Shown: positions 1 through 9,899, counted from the stretch's first letter. The stretch: 64,000 nucleotides of DNA from Pseudonocardia hydrocarbonoxydans (GCF_006539565.1 NZ_BJNG01000018.1:156326-220325); one strand, 5' to 3'. Notes: a model not told the origin generated them from the sequence alone. Numbers and translations: made by a program.

Positions 1-463
1 GAAGGCGAAGGGCCTCAACTACGTCAAGCTCGACGACGGCCAGGTCGGCATCATCGGCAACGGCGCGGGCCTGGTCATGAGCACCCTCGACGTGGTCGCC
101 TACGCGGGCGAGAAGCACGGCGGCGTCAAGCCCGCGAACTTCCTCGACATCGGCGGCGGCGCCTCGGCGCAGGTCATGGCCGACGGCCTGGACGTCATCC
201 TGGGCGACCCGGACGTGAAGTCGGTGTTCGTCAACGTCTTCGGTGGCATCACCGCGTGCGACGCGGTGGCCAACGGCATCGTCGAGGCGCTGGGGATCCT
301 GGGTGACGCGGCCACCAAGCCGCTCGTCGTCCGGCTCGACGGCAACAACGTCGTCGAGGGGCGCAAGATCCTCGACGACGCCAACCACCCCCTGGTCACC
401 CAGGTGGACACGATGGACAACGCGGCCGACAAGGCCGCCGAGCTCGCAGCGGCGGGGGCCTGA
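1..463 (+). CDS. sucC: Succinyl-CoA synthetase beta subunit, 3' part (partial)
   Basis: C-terminal part of the ADP-forming succinyl-CoA ligase beta subunit, which interconverts succinyl-CoA and succinate in the TCA cycle with nucleotide phosphorylation. The gene begins before the window; about 153 residues of roughly 390 are present, read from base 2. Visible family motifs are the Gly-rich [12 protein letters not shown] stretch, the FLDIGGGA segment and [11 protein letters not shown], all in the ligase/CoA-interface half. The stop lies 3 nt before sucD, so both subunits are surely co-transcribed. Identification is firm; only the left end is missing. Confidence 0.97.
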   Translation, partial: KAKGLNYVKLDDGQVGIIGNGAGLVMSTLDVVAYAGEKHGGVKPANFLDIGGGASAQVMADGLDVILGDPDVKSVFVNVFGGITACDAVANGIVEALGILGDAATKPLVVRLDGNNVVEGRKILDDANHPLVTQVDTMDNAADKAAELAAAGA

Positions 464-466
464 GAC

Positions 467-1354
467 ATGTCGATCTTCCTGAACGAGAACAGCAAGGTGA
501 TCGTCCAGGGCATCACCGGTGGTGAGGGCACCAAGCACTCCACCAAGATGCTCGCGGCGGGCACGAACATCGTCGGCGGCGTGAACGCGCGCAAGGCCGG
601 CACGACGGTCGAGATCGGCGGGAAGACCCTGCCGGTGTTCGGCACCGTCGAGGAGGCGATGAAGGAGACCGGCGCCGACGTCAGCGTCGCCTTCGTGCCC
701 CCGAAGTTCACCAAGGACGCCGTGATCGAGGCGATCGACGCCGAGATCCCGCTGCTGGTGATCATCACCGAGGGCGTGCCGGTGCACGACTCCGCCTACT
801 TCTGGGCGCACGCGGTGGCCAAGGGCAACAAGACGCGGATCATCGGCCCGAACTGCCCCGGGATCATCTCGCCCGGGAAGTCCAACGCCGGCATCATCCC
901 GGCCGACATCGCGGGCCCCGGCAAGATCGGGCTGGTGTCGAAGTCGGGCACGCTGACCTACCAGATGATGTACGAGCTGCGCGAGATCGGCTTCTCCACC
1001 GCCATCGGCATCGGCGGCGACCCGGTCATCGGCACCACGCACATCGACGCGCTGGAGGCCTTCGAGGCCGACCCCGAGACCGCCGCGATCGTCATGATCG
1101 GCGAGATCGGCGGCGACGCGGAGGAGCGCGCGGCGGCCTACATCCAGGCCAACGTGACGAAGCCGGTCGTCGGCTACGTCGCGGGCTTCACTGCGCCCGA
1201 GGGCAAGACGATGGGCCACGCCGGCGCCATCGTCTCCGGCTCGGCGGGCACCGCGCAGGCGAAGAAGGAGGCCCTCGAGGCCGCCGGGGTCAAGGTCGGC
1301 AAGACGCCGAGCGAGACCGCCGACCTCATGCGGGAGATCGTCAAGGGGCTCTAG
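467..1354 (+). CDS. sucD: Succinyl-CoA synthetase alpha subunit
   Basis: 295 residues, full length for the alpha subunit. It binds CoA and carries the phospho-histidine intermediate. The N-terminal CoA-binding Rossmann fold starts with [10 protein letters not shown] near residues 15-24. The phosphorylated His is H251 in the [11 protein letters not shown] motif, followed by the usual [10 protein letters not shown] helix. The ATG follows the sucC stop by 3 nt, giving a standard sucCD pair. A GC-rich hairpin just downstream probably ends the transcript. Confidence 0.98.
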   Translation: MSIFLNENSKVIVQGITGGEGTKHSTKMLAAGTNIVGGVNARKAGTTVEIGGKTLPVFGTVEEAMKETGADVSVAFVPPKFTKDAVIEAIDAEIPLLVIITEGVPVHDSAYFWAHAVAKGNKTRIIGPNCPGIISPGKSNAGIIPADIAGPGKIGLVSKSGTLTYQMMYELREIGFSTAIGIGGDPVIGTTHIDALEAFEADPETAAIVMIGEIGGDAEERAAAYIQANVTKPVVGYVAGFTAPEGKTMGHAGAIVSGSAGTAQAKKEALEAAGVKVGKTPSETADLMREIVKGL

Positions 1355-1372
1355 ACCCGTCCCGTTCCACGA

Positions 1373-1401
1373 GAGCCGCGTCCCGTTCCGGGGCGCGGCT
1401 C
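1373..1401 (+). terminator. Hairpin after sucD
   Basis: Inverted repeat GAGCCGCG / CGCGGCTC (8-bp arms, 13-nt loop) starting 18 bp after the sucD stop. There is no T tract, which is common for actinobacterial terminators. The following gene starts about 100 bp later, so it may have its own promoter. Confidence 0.5.
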
Positions 1402-1497
1402 CCGTGCGTCCGGGGAGGACGATCGCCGTCGATGGACTAGCGTTCGGCACGCCCGTACGCCGGACCGCGGGAGTCCGCACGGAGGGGAGCACTGACG

Positions 1498-2466
1498 ATG
1501 ACCCAGCAGCCCGAGTCGAACTCGACGGCCGCGACCAGCACCACCGACCACCAGCTCAGGCCCGGGCCCGCGCGGCTGCTGGCCCTCGGCGCCGCCGCGC
1601 TCGTGGTGGTGATCTACCTCCTGGGCTTCTTCGACGAGTTCACCTTCACCGGCAGCCTCGCGGGTGCGCTCGTGATCGGCGGCGGCCTGCTCGCCGGGGC
1701 CGCGGTGCTGCCGAAGGTCGGCCGCGTGCTGGTCCCCGCGGTGGTCCTGCTGTTCACCGGCACGCTGCAGCTGCTCCAAGCCGTCACGAGCTCGGCGGGC
1801 CAGGACTTCGGCGGCGGCCCGTCCGCGTTGCTGGTCGTCGGGCTCGTCCTCGCGTTCGTGGCGTCCGGGCTGGCCGCTGGTGCGATGCTGATGGACGCAG
1901 GCGTGCTCAAGGCCCCGGCGCACCGCCCGGCCACGCCGCCCGGGTACGGCGGCCAGCAGTACGGCGGCTACGGCCAGCAGCCCCCCGGCTACGGCGGCCA
2001 GCAGTACGGCGGCTACGGACAGCAGCCCGGATACGGCCCGGGGTACGGCCAGCAGCAGCCGGGCTACGGCTACGGCGCACAGCCCGGTGTCCAGCCGTCC
2101 GGACCGCAGCCGTCGGGGCCGCAGGGTCCGGGTGCCGCCCCGGGCGGTCAGCCCGGCTACGGCCAGGCGTACGGCCAGGCCGCGGGTTACGGCGGTGCGG
2201 GCTACGCGGCGGGCCAGGGGGCCGACCCGGGCCAGAGCGCCACGGAGGCGACCTCCGCCCTCCCCGCGCCGGGCTCGGCCGAGGCCGGTTCCGGCTGGTA
2301 CAGCGGGTCCGGCTCGGCCACCACGGAGGTCTCGTCGTCGGCCAGCACGCCGGTGTCGGGCACGCCGGTCACCCCGCCCGAGGGCGCGCCCGCCGCCGAG
2401 GCCGACCAGGGCCGGGCCGAGGAGACGCGCTTCATCACCCCCGACGAGCAGTCGCGGCCCGGCTGA
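1498..2466 (+). CDS. DUF5336 membrane protein with Gly/Tyr/Gln-rich tail (34 kDa antigen-like)
   Basis: 322 residues. Four hydrophobic segments lie between about residues 25 and 135. A long low-complexity tail follows, with repeats of the type [14 protein letters not shown] (about residues 148-230) and then a Ser/Thr/Ala/Gly-rich end. This architecture and position match the actinobacterial DUF5336 family (Rv0954, the mycobacterial 34 kDa antigenic protein), which sits between sucCD and the PerM gene in mycobacteria. The family is implicated in envelope growth at the cell tip or septum; that role here is inferred by homology and synteny. The near-identical 42-bp repeats at about 1939-2025 suggest slippage can change tail length. 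The tail is prion-like in composition. Confidence 0.8.
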   Translation: MTQQPESNSTAATSTTDHQLRPGPARLLALGAAALVVVIYLLGFFDEFTFTGSLAGALVIGGGLLAGAAVLPKVGRVLVPAVVLLFTGTLQLLQAVTSSAGQDFGGGPSALLVVGLVLAFVASGLAAGAMLMDAGVLKAPAHRPATPPGYGGQQYGGYGQQPPGYGGQQYGGYGQQPGYGPGYGQQQPGYGYGAQPGVQPSGPQPSGPQGPGAAPGGQPGYGQAYGQAAGYGGAGYAAGQGADPGQSATEATSALPAPGSAEAGSGWYSGSGSATTEVSSSASTPVSGTPVTPPEGAPAAEADQGRAEETRFITPDEQSRPG

Positions 2467-2554
2467 CGGGGCGCGGGCGCCCGGCGGCGAATCACTCGGC
2501 CGGGCATCCGCGCGCCTGCTCGATCCGCGCCCGCCGCGCTGCGACCCTGCGGGG

Positions 2555-4624
2555 GTGACCCGAACCCTCGACGCCTCCGATCACGACCCGGACGAGGCCG
2601 TCGAGCGGTCCGAGGCCGACGGGTTCGAGCGGCTCCGCGTGCTGATGGCCGGGGCCATGGGCACGGTGATCGTCAGCTACGCGCTGCTGGTGCCCGCGGC
2701 CGCGGCCGTCGTGCTCACCGCCGGGGCCGGGATCTCGGTCGACGGCGCGTTCGCCGCGGCGATCCCGCTCTGGCTGGCGGCCCACCTGATCCCGCTGGTG
2801 CTCGGCGGTCAGCCGCTCAGCGTGCTGCCGCTGCTGCCGACCGTCGTCGTCGCCGGCGTCGTCGCCACGGGGGCCGGCTGGGCCGTGCGCCGGCTCGGCG
2901 GGCGCTGGCGGACCGACGCGGGCGCGGTGCTCGCGACGTTCGCCGGGGCGCACTCCGCCGTCGCCGTGCTGGGCAGTGCGCTGCTGCCGCGGGCGGCCGA
3001 GGTGGCCGCCGCCCCGTGGGCCGCGCTCGTCTCCTCCGGGCTGGTGGCGGGCGGCGCCGCGACGATCGGGGTCGTCCGGGTGTGCGGCCGGCCCGCCGAC
3101 CGGCGGATCCCCGCGTGGACCGGTGCCGCCGTCCGGACGGGCGCGGTCGCGCTCACCGGCCTGCTCACCCTCGGCGCCGTCGCGCTGCTCGCCGGGCTGC
3201 TGCTCGGAGCCCCCGACGTCGGGGAGAGCTACGCCGACCTGGCGCCCGACCTCGGCTCCGGGATCGGGGTCACGCTGCTCGCGCTCGCCTACCTGCCCAA
3301 CGCGGTCGTCGGCGGGCTGGCGTGGGTCGTCGGGCCCGGGTTCACCGTCGGCACCGCGGCGGTCTCGCCGTTCGGGGTGACCGCAGGCGAGCCGTCGGTG
3401 TTCCCGCTGCTCGCGGCGCTGCCCGCCGGGTCGCCCCCGGCGTGGACCGCGCTGGTGCTCGCCGGGCCGCTGGTCGTCGGCGGCCTGACCGGGGTCGTCG
3501 CCCGCCGTTCCGGGGACGACGCGCTGCCGGTGGCCGGTGCCGCGGTCGCCGGTGCCGCCGTCGTCGCCGGGATGCTGGGGGCGCTCGCCGGGGGGCGGCT
3601 CGCGGCCGGGCCCTACGACCCCGTCCGGATCCCGGTGGAGCTGCTCGTGCCGGCGGTGCTGCTGCTGGTCGGGCTGCCCGCGCTGCTCGTGGTGTTCCTC
3701 GGGGCGGGGCGGGCGCCCGGGGAGGACCCGTACGAGTACGAGGACGACGACCAGGACGTGGACGCCCGGGACCGGGCGCCGGTCGCGGCCGTGGAGCCGG
3801 AGCCGGAGTACCAGCCGGAGGTCGAGCCGGCGGACGACGCGCCGGTGTCGGCGGAGGAACACGAGGAACGGGAGCCGGACGGGCCCGCCGGGGCGGAGCG
3901 GGACCGGGACGGGCGGACGGACGAGGGCGCCGGGACGGACGAGGCGGCCCCGAACGGGGGCGGTCGGCCGGAGGGCAGCGCCGCGTCGGAGGAGGACCCA
4001 CCGGACGGCGACGAGCGGACCCCGGCACCCGTCGAGGACGGCGACCGGTCCGCGGGGCCGGACGCGGTCCGGGACACCACCGAGTCCGACACGACCGACC
4101 GGACCCCGCCTGCGGACGCTGCCGACCCGCCTGCGGAGGCTGCCGACCCGCCTGCGGACCCTGCCGAGCCGCCCGCGGAGGCTGCCGACCCGCCTGCGGA
4201 CCCTGCCGAGCCGCCCGCGGACACTGCCGACCCGCCCGCGGACCCTGCCGACCCACCCGCGCGCGACCGGGCCGTCGACCGGATCGCCCGGCAGCGGCCC
4301 GCCGTCCGGGACCGCCGCGGCGTCCGCGACCGCAGCCGCCCCGACGTCCGCACGGCGGACGGGCCCGTCCCGGGCCCGGCGGCGACACCCGCTCGGCGGG
4401 GCGGCGCCGCGGCGACCGCGGCGGACCGGGAGCCGCAGCGCCGCCCGCGCTGGTTCGGCCGCGGCCGGGCGGACGCCACCCCGGAGCGTCGGGACACCGC
4501 CGCCGCCGGGCCCGCCGCCCCGCGCACCGTGGCAGAGCTGGTGGCGCAGCGGGCGAGGGAGGCCGCGGAGCGGGCCGCCCGCGAGGCCGCCGAGGGCGAC
4601 GGCGGGGCTCCGACATCGGTGTGA
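2555..4624 (+). CDS. PerM-like DUF6350 polytopic membrane protein with long acidic Pro-rich tail
   Basis: With the GTG at 2555 the protein has 689 residues. The first 390 or so are strongly hydrophobic, with about nine or ten predicted membrane spans beginning [16 protein letters not shown]. The rest is an acidic, Pro/Ala-rich disordered tail carrying a 7-residue repeat, then an Arg/Ala-rich basic end. DUF6350 includes M. tuberculosis PerM (Rv0955), which stabilises the divisome protein FtsB. The order antigen-PerM-purN-purH is the same as in mycobacteria, so a role in division is likely by synteny. A start at the internal ATG 2642 is possible but would remove the charged N-terminus. Confidence 0.75.
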   Translation: MTRTLDASDHDPDEAVERSEADGFERLRVLMAGAMGTVIVSYALLVPAAAAVVLTAGAGISVDGAFAAAIPLWLAAHLIPLVLGGQPLSVLPLLPTVVVAGVVATGAGWAVRRLGGRWRTDAGAVLATFAGAHSAVAVLGSALLPRAAEVAAAPWAALVSSGLVAGGAATIGVVRVCGRPADRRIPAWTGAAVRTGAVALTGLLTLGAVALLAGLLLGAPDVGESYADLAPDLGSGIGVTLLALAYLPNAVVGGLAWVVGPGFTVGTAAVSPFGVTAGEPSVFPLLAALPAGSPPAWTALVLAGPLVVGGLTGVVARRSGDDALPVAGAAVAGAAVVAGMLGALAGGRLAAGPYDPVRIPVELLVPAVLLLVGLPALLVVFLGAGRAPGEDPYEYEDDDQDVDARDRAPVAAVEPEPEYQPEVEPADDAPVSAEEHEEREPDGPAGAERDRDGRTDEGAGTDEAAPNGGGRPEGSAASEEDPPDGDERTPAPVEDGDRSAGPDAVRDTTESDTTDRTPPADAADPPAEAADPPADPAEPPAEAADPPADPAEPPADTADPPADPADPPARDRAVDRIARQRPAVRDRRGVRDRSRPDVRTADGPVPGPAATPARRGGAAATAADREPQRRPRWFGRGRADATPERRDTAAAGPAAPRTVAELVAQRAREAAERAAREAAEGDGGAPTSV
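4106..4252 (+). repeat. 21-bp in-frame tandem repeat (7 units) in the PerM-like tail
   Basis: Seven consecutive 21-bp units of the form CCGCCYGCGGANNCTGCCGAS, plus a partial eighth, encode alternating PPADPAE and PPAEAAD heptads. The units differ mainly at two or three positions. The frame is kept, so copy-number change would only alter tail length. Confidence 0.85.
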
Positions 4625-4687
4625 CCTGCGCCGCCGCCTAGGCTGGACGGGTTCTCCCCGATCATCGTCGAGCCGCGAGGAGCCCGC

Positions 4688-5350
4688 GTGTCCGCGTCGC
4701 CGAGCAGCCCGCCGGCCGCCCCGTCCGCGGGTCCCGGCCGGCGCATCGCGATCCCGGACCCGGCGCGGGTCGTCGTGCTCGTCTCCGGGTCCGGCACGCT
4801 GCTGCAGGCCCTCCTCGACGCCGGCCCGCCCGCGCAGGTGGTGGCCGTGGGGGCCGACCGGCCCGGTATCGAGGGGCTGGCCCGCGCCGAGCGGCGGGGC
4901 ATCCCGACCTTCGTGCTCCGCGTCGCCGACCGCCCCGACCGCGCCGCCTGGGACCTCGCGCTCGCCGACGCCGTCGCCGCGCACCGGCCCGACCTGGTCG
5001 TCAGTGCCGGGTTCATGAAGATCCTCGGTCCGGGGTTCCTGTCCGGGGTCGGCGCCCCGGTCCTCAACACCCACCCGGCGCTGCTGCCGTCGTTCCCCGG
5101 GGTCCACGGCGTCGCCGACGCGCTGGCCTACGGCGTCAAGGTCACCGGCGCCACCGTCCACCTCGTCGACGAGGGCATGGACACCGGCCCGGTGCTCGCG
5201 CAGGCCGCCGTGCCGATCGAACCCGGCGACACCGTCGCCACGCTGCACGAACGCATCAAGATCGAGGAGCGGCGGTTGCTCGTGGGCACCGTCGCCGCGC
5301 TGGCCCGGCAGGGGGCCACCGTGACCGGACGAGAGGTGACCATCCCGTGA
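4688..5350 (+). CDS. purN: Phosphoribosylglycinamide formyltransferase
   Basis: 220 residues. It transfers a formyl group from 10-formyl-THF to GAR in de novo purine synthesis. The catalytic triad of the family is visible as N127 and H129 ([12 protein letters not shown]) and D161 ([11 protein letters not shown]). The GTG start at 4688 is supported by an AGGAG box about 7 nt upstream. The N-terminus has about 20 extra residues before the [15 protein letters not shown] strand. The stop overlaps the purH start by 4 nt, so the two genes are translationally coupled. Confidence 0.96.
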   Translation: MSASPSSPPAAPSAGPGRRIAIPDPARVVVLVSGSGTLLQALLDAGPPAQVVAVGADRPGIEGLARAERRGIPTFVLRVADRPDRAAWDLALADAVAAHRPDLVVSAGFMKILGPGFLSGVGAPVLNTHPALLPSFPGVHGVADALAYGVKVTGATVHLVDEGMDTGPVLAQAAVPIEPGDTVATLHERIKIEERRLLVGTVAALARQGATVTGREVTIP

Positions 5351-6924
5351 GCTCGGAGCGCAGGCCCGTGAAGAGGGCGCTGATCAGCGTCTACGACAAG
5401 GCGGGGCTGCTGGAGCTGGCCACCGGTCTGCACGCGCTCGGGGTGGAGATCGTGTCCACCGGTTCCACCGCGCAGCGGATCGCCGACGCCGGGGTGCCGG
5501 TCACGCCGGTCGAGCAGCTGACCGGGTTCCCGGAGTGCCTCGACGGGCGGGTCAAGACCCTGCACCCGCGGGTGCACGCCGGCCTGCTCGCCGACACCCG
5601 CAAGCCCGAGCACCTCGCGCAGCTGGCCGAGCTGGGCATCGCGCCGTTCGACCTGCTGGTGTCCAACCTCTACCCGTTCACCGCGACGGTCGCGTCGGGG
5701 GCGACGCCCGCGGAGTGCGTCGAGCAGATCGACATCGGCGGGCCCGCGATGGTCCGCGCGTCGGCGAAGAACCACGACAGCATGGCCGTGGTGGTCGACC
5801 CGTCGCGCTACGGGTGGGCGCTGGAGCAGCTCAAGAGCGGCGGGTTCTCGCTGGAGGACCGGCGCCTGCTCGCCGCCGACGCGTTCCGGCACACCGCCAC
5901 CTACGACGTCGCGGTGGCGTCGTGGATGGGCAGCGTCCTGGCCCCCGACCCGGGCAGCCCGGGGGCACCTCCCAGCCTGTTCCCGGTCTGGGCCGGGGCG
6001 ACCTGGGAGCGCGCGGCGACGCTGCGCTACGGCGAGAACCCGCACCAGGCCGCCGCGCTCTACGTCTCCGGCGGCCCCGGCCTCGCGGCCGCGGAGCAGC
6101 TGCACGGCAAGGAGATGTCCTACAACAACTACGTCGACGCCGACGCGGCCTGGCGCGCGGCCCACGACCACGGCGACGTCGCGTGCGTCGCGGTGATCAA
6201 GCACGCCAACCCGTGCGGGATCGCGGTCGGCACGGACGTCGCGGACGCGCACCGCAAGGCGCACGCGACCGACCCGGTCAGCGCGTTCGGCGGGGTGATC
6301 GCCACCAACGGCGAGGTCAGCGTCGAGATGGCGGAGCAGGTGGCGGAGATCTTCACCGAGGTCGTCCTCGCGCCCTCCTACGCCGACGGCGCGCTCGAGG
6401 TGCTCACCCGCAAGAAGAACGTGCGGGTGCTGCGCCTGCCGGTGGCCCCGTCGCGCACCGGCGCCGAGCTGCGGCCGATCACCGGCGGGCTGCTGCTGCA
6501 GCAGCGCGACGCCGTCGACGCCCCCGGCGACGACCCGGCGTCCTGGACCCTCGCCTGCGGGGACGCCGCGTCCCCCGAGGTGCTGGCCGACCTCGCGTTC
6601 GCCTGGCGGGCGTGCCGGTCGGTGAAGTCCAACGCGATCCTGCTGGCCGCCGGTGGCGCGGCGGTCGGCGTGGGGATGGGGCAGGTCAACCGGGTCGACG
6701 CCGCGCGCCTCGCGGTGGCCCGCGCCGGCGACCGGGCCCGCGGCTCGGTGGCGGCGTCGGACGCCTTCTTCCCCTTCCCCGACGGCCTCGAGGTGCTGCT
6801 GGAGGCCGGCGTCCGCGCGGTCGTGCAGCCCGGCGGGTCGGTGCGCGACGCGGAGGTCACGGCGGCGGCGCAGGCCGCGGGCGTCACCCTCTACCTGACG
6901 GGCACGCGCCACTTCGCGCACTGA
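5347..6924 (+). CDS. purH: Bifunctional AICAR formyltransferase / IMP cyclohydrolase
   Basis: 525 residues, normal length. The N-terminal MGS-like IMP cyclohydrolase domain (about 1-200) contains SVYDKAGL and GRVKTLHP. The C-terminal AICAR transformylase domain holds the catalytic Lys-His pair K285-H286 in IKHANPCG. It performs the last two steps to IMP, directly after the PurN folate-dependent step. The GTG start overlaps the purN stop (GTGA). Confidence 0.98.
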   Translation: MSSERRPVKRALISVYDKAGLLELATGLHALGVEIVSTGSTAQRIADAGVPVTPVEQLTGFPECLDGRVKTLHPRVHAGLLADTRKPEHLAQLAELGIAPFDLLVSNLYPFTATVASGATPAECVEQIDIGGPAMVRASAKNHDSMAVVVDPSRYGWALEQLKSGGFSLEDRRLLAADAFRHTATYDVAVASWMGSVLAPDPGSPGAPPSLFPVWAGATWERAATLRYGENPHQAAALYVSGGPGLAAAEQLHGKEMSYNNYVDADAAWRAAHDHGDVACVAVIKHANPCGIAVGTDVADAHRKAHATDPVSAFGGVIATNGEVSVEMAEQVAEIFTEVVLAPSYADGALEVLTRKKNVRVLRLPVAPSRTGAELRPITGGLLLQQRDAVDAPGDDPASWTLACGDAASPEVLADLAFAWRACRSVKSNAILLAAGGAAVGVGMGQVNRVDAARLAVARAGDRARGSVAASDAFFPFPDGLEVLLEAGVRAVVQPGGSVRDAEVTAAAQAAGVTLYLTGTRHFAH

Positions 6925-6944
6925 CCGACGGCGACCCCGGGGGC

Positions 6945-7045
6945 GGGGGACTCGGGGACGGGGGGACTCGGGGACGGGGAACGGGGGACTCGCGGGTGTT
7001 GCCCGCGAGTCCCCCGTCCTGCGCTGCCGAGTCCCCCGTCCTGCG
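6945..7045. repeat. Clustered direct and inverted GGGGGACTCG repeats downstream of purH
   Basis: Intergenic region 6925-7225 holds no gene. Its first part contains two tandem 16-bp copies of GGGGGACTCGGGGACG (6945-6976), a third related copy that forms the left arm of a perfect hairpin (6981-7017), and two 18-bp copies of CGAGTCCCCCGTCCTGCG (7006-7023 and 7028-7045). Left and right sets are mutually complementary, so several alternative stems are possible. It probably serves as a purH terminator; its repeated structure suggests slippage or a mobile-repeat origin. Confidence 0.8.
6981..7017. terminator. Perfect 16-bp hairpin downstream of purH
   Basis: Arms 6981-6996 and 7002-7017 are exact reverse complements (ACGGGGGACTCGCGGG) around a 5-nt TGTTG loop, 57 bp after the purH stop. 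It has no U tract. It separates the purine operon from the SOS cassette promoter. Confidence 0.7.
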
Positions 7046-7120
7046 TCCGCGGTCGACCGGTGGCGCCCGGTCCCGGGGTCGTGGGCACCACGGCCGATCG
7101 GTCGATACCCGGACCGGTTC

Positions 7121-7167
7121 TTGCCCCCCGCGTGCACCGGCGGTTACGCTGTCGAACATCAGTTCGA
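7121..7167 (+). promoter_or_regulatory. imuA' promoter with perfect LexA (SOS) box
   Basis: The perfect palindromic LexA site TCGAAC-ATCA-GTTCGA occupies 7152-7167. A plausible promoter lies just before it: TTGCCC (7121-7126), an 18-bp spacer, then TACGCT (7145-7150). LexA binding would therefore cover the region immediately after the -10 element. The box form is the one established for actinobacterial LexA. The promoter elements are inferred by eye. Confidence 0.88.
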
Positions 7168-7225
7168 GCACGCCGACTTCCCACGGCGCGAGTGCCGGTT
7201 CATCTCGTGACGGGGGAGGCATGCC

Positions 7226-7978
7226 GTGGCCGAGGCCGCTGTCCGACGCATGCCCGGGGGCGGGTCCCGGGCCGACGCCGCGAGCCGGCTGGAGCTGGCC
7301 CGCGGGGTGTTGCGCGGCCTGGAGGACCGGGCCGCCGGCATCCGTCCCGTCGGCGGGCCCGCCGCCGACGGGCGCGTGCTGCCGGTGGCCGGTCCGCTGG
7401 CCCGGCTGCTGCCGGCCGGGGGCCTGCGCCGGGGGTCCTCGGTCGCGGTGGTGGGCGGCCCGGGGGCCACCTCCCTGCTGCTGGCCCTGGTCGCCGAGGC
7501 GTCGGCGGAGGGGGCGTGGGTGGGGGTCGTCGGCCGTCCGGAGCTCGGGCTGGTCGCCGCCGCCGAGGCGGGCGTGCGGCTCGACCGGCTGGCGCTGGTA
7601 CCCCGGCCGGGTCGCGACCTGCTGGCCGTCACGGTGGCCCTGCTCGACGGGATGGACGTCGTCGCGGTGGCGGGGGGCGGGGTGCGCGCGGCCGACCGGC
7701 AGCGGCTCGCCGCCCGGGCCCGTCAGCGGGGGGCGGTGCTGCTCGCGCTGGGTCCGTGGCCGGGGGCCGACGTCGAGCTGAGCTGCGCCGACGCGCAGTG
7801 GCAGGGCCTGGAGGGCGGGTCCGGGCGGCTGTGCGCGCGGCGGGTGCGGGTGGAGCTGCGGGGGAAGGGCCTCGGTCCGGGGAGGGGCGGGCGGCTGCTG
7901 CTGCCGTCCCGCGGCGGGGGGCCGGGTGGTGCGCCCGAGGTCGTCGTGCCGGAGCCGGCCGCCGTGGTGGCCGGATGA
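7226..7978 (+). CDS. imuA': ImuA' RecA-like mutasome accessory protein
   Basis: 250 residues with a RecA-like core. The SSVAVVGGPGATSLLLALV segment is a degenerate Walker A (GGPGATS, not GxxxxGKT), so ATP binding is doubtful. In mycobacteria ImuA' works with ImuB and DnaE2 in damage-induced translesion synthesis. The GTG at 7226 is preferred because a GGGGGAGG ribosome site lies 6 nt upstream; the nearby ATG at 7221 is out of frame. A perfect LexA box sits about 60 bp upstream. imuB follows 85 bp later. Confidence 0.85.
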   Translation: MAEAAVRRMPGGGSRADAASRLELARGVLRGLEDRAAGIRPVGGPAADGRVLPVAGPLARLLPAGGLRRGSSVAVVGGPGATSLLLALVAEASAEGAWVGVVGRPELGLVAAAEAGVRLDRLALVPRPGRDLLAVTVALLDGMDVVAVAGGGVRAADRQRLAARARQRGAVLLALGPWPGADVELSCADAQWQGLEGGSGRLCARRVRVELRGKGLGPGRGGRLLLPSRGGGPGGAPEVVVPEPAAVVAG

Positions 7979-8000
7979 GGGGCTCCCGCGCGCCCGTGCT

Positions 8001-8066
8001 CATGATCGCCGCGAGTGGTCCGCGGGTGTCGCCCGTGACACCTCCCGGCCACTGTCCGCGATCATG
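8001..8066. repeat. 66-bp imperfect palindrome overlapping the imuB start codon
   Basis: Two 30-nt arms around a 6-nt loop run from CATGATCGCC to GCGATCATG, with about 23-24 of 30 positions able to pair. The last three bases are the imuB ATG. No ribosome-binding sequence is visible in the right arm. A same-length palindrome with CATGATC ends occurs at 59991-60056. In RNA the hairpin would bury the imuB start. Confidence 0.8.
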
Positions 8067-9899
8067 AACGAGCCGGTGCGGGTGCTGGCGCTGTGGTCGC
8101 CGGACTGGCCGGTCACCGCGGCCGCCCGGGCGGAGGGGGTGGCGCCGCACCGGCCCGCGGCGGTGGTGGTGGCCAACCGGGTGCTGGCGTGCTCGGCGGT
8201 GGCCCGTGCGCACGGGGTCCGGCGCGGGCTCAACCGCCGGGAGGCGCAGGCCCGCTGCCCCGAGCTCGCGGTGCTCGCCCGCGACCCCGACCGCGACGCG
8301 CGCGCGTTCGAGCCCGTCGTCGTCGCGGTGGAGGAGCTGGCGCCCGGTGTCGAGATCGTCCGGCCGGGGTTGCTGGTGATGCCGGCCCGGGGCCCGGTCG
8401 GCTGGTTCGGCTCCGAGCAGGCCGCGGCGGAGCGGCTGGTCGACCAGGTGGCCGCGCGCACGGGCGTCGAGTGCCAGGTCGGGGTCGCCGACGGGCTGTT
8501 CGCCGCCGTCCTCGCGGCCCGGCGCGGGCTGGCGGTGGGTCCCGGCGACACACCGCCGTTCCTCGCCCCGCTCGGCGTCGAGGAGCTCGACCGCGAGCCC
8601 GACGCCGGCCGGGCCGATCTCGTCGACCTGCTGCGCCGCCTCGGCCTGCGCAGCCTCGGGGCGTTCGGCGCGCTCGACGCCGACGACGTCGCCTCCCGGT
8701 TCGGGGCCGACGCCGTGCTGGCCCACCGCCTCGCCCGCGGCCTCGACCCGCGTCCGCCGCTGCGTCGCCGCCCGCCCGAGGAGCTGGCCGTCGAGATCGA
8801 GCTGGACCCGCCGGTCGACCGCGTCGACGCCGCCGCGTTCGCCGCCCGCGGCCTGGCTGAGCGGCTGCACGCCGCGCTCGCCGGGCACGGACTGTCCTGC
8901 ACCCGGCTGGGGATCGCGGCCCGCACCACGGCGGGGGAGGAGCTGCACCGGATCTGGCGCTGCGCCGAGCCGCTCTCGCCCTCCGGCACCGTCGACCGCG
9001 TCCGCTGGCAGCTCGACGCCTGGCTGGCGCGCGGCCACGCCGGGGAGGTGCGGTGGCTGCGGCTGACCCCGGAGGAGACGGTGACGGCCGGGGCGCTGCA
9101 GCTCGGGCTGTGGGGCGAGGCCGGGGAGGCCGACGCGCGGGCCGGGCGGGCGATGGTGCGGGTGCAGGCGCTGCTCGGGCCCGACGCGGTGGTCACCGCG
9201 GTGCTCGCCGGCGGCCGCGACCCCGCCGAGCAGGTGCGGCTGGTGCCCTGGGGGGACGAGCGGGAGCCCGGGGCGCCGCCGCCGCGCCGCACCCGCCGCA
9301 CGGGCCCGGTGGGGGGACCGGACGCCGCGGGGGAGAGGGCCGGAGGAGAGCGGGATCCGGCCCCCGACGAGCCGGGCGCGTGGTCGTGGGGTGTGCGGCC
9401 GGGCGACGGCACGCCCCGCCGGGCCCCCGCGGGCTGGCCCGACGACGTGCTGCGTGCCACCGGGCGGGTCAGCGCCGTCGACCGGCCCGAGTCCGGGCAC
9501 GCCCGCCCGAGCAACGCGCGCCGCCGCGCGGCCACGCGGTCGACCCCGATCGGCCGGCCCGCCGTCCCGGAGCCGGCGCCGTCGTGGCCGGGTCGCGTGC
9601 CCGCCCCGTCCCCGGCGACGGTCCCGGTCGAACCGCTGCCGGCCGAGCCCCTCGACGTCGGCGGCGCACCGGTCGGGCTCGCCGCCCCCGACCGGCTCAC
9701 CGCCGCGCCGCACCGGGTCGCCGTCGACGGCGGCGCGGCCCGCGAGGTGCGGGGGTGGGCCGGGCCGTGGCCGCTGGAGCAGCGGTGGTGGGCCGGCGCC
9801 GGGCCCGTCAGCCGGATGCAGCTCGCCCTCGACGACGGCACGGCGCTGCTGCTCGCCCACCGCGACGGGAGGTGGTGGGTGGTCGGCGTCTACGACTGA
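8064..9899 (+). CDS. imuB: ImuB, catalytically inactive Y-family polymerase homologue
   Basis: 611 residues with the ATG at 8064. The protein has Y-family polymerase folds but lacks catalytic acids: the usual DxD/SIDE segments are replaced by LALWSPDWPV at the N-terminus and by VRPGLLVMPARGP. It carries a beta-clamp-binding motif QLGLWG at residues 346-351, which corresponds to the QLPLWG motif of mycobacterial ImuB. A long Pro/Arg-rich linker follows and the C-terminus ends RWWVVGVYD. ImuB is the hub that links ImuA', DnaE2 and the clamp. The ATG lies inside a 66-bp palindrome with no obvious ribosome site. Confidence 0.92.
   Translation: MNEPVRVLALWSPDWPVTAAARAEGVAPHRPAAVVVANRVLACSAVARAHGVRRGLNRREAQARCPELAVLARDPDRDARAFEPVVVAVEELAPGVEIVRPGLLVMPARGPVGWFGSEQAAAERLVDQVAARTGVECQVGVADGLFAAVLAARRGLAVGPGDTPPFLAPLGVEELDREPDAGRADLVDLLRRLGLRSLGAFGALDADDVASRFGADAVLAHRLARGLDPRPPLRRRPPEELAVEIELDPPVDRVDAAAFAARGLAERLHAALAGHGLSCTRLGIAARTTAGEELHRIWRCAEPLSPSGTVDRVRWQLDAWLARGHAGEVRWLRLTPEETVTAGALQLGLWGEAGEADARAGRAMVRVQALLGPDAVVTAVLAGGRDPAEQVRLVPWGDEREPGAPPPRRTRRTGPVGGPDAAGERAGGERDPAPDEPGAWSWGVRPGDGTPRRAPAGWPDDVLRATGRVSAVDRPESGHARPSNARRRAATRSTPIGRPAVPEPAPSWPGRVPAPSPATVPVEPLPAEPLDVGGAPVGLAAPDRLTAAPHRVAVDGGAAREVRGWAGPWPLEQRWWAGAGPVSRMQLALDDGTALLLAHRDGRWWVVGVYD

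Noticed and set aside
4106..4252. CRISPR-like repeat array
   Set aside because: The 21-bp units have no unique spacers and are in frame inside a coding sequence; there are no cas genes.
2492..5248. Very long open frame on the minus strand opposite the PerM-like and purN genes
   Set aside because: High GC keeps antisense frames open. Its product is Arg/Gly/Asp-rich low complexity with no domain, while the plus strand encodes clear families.
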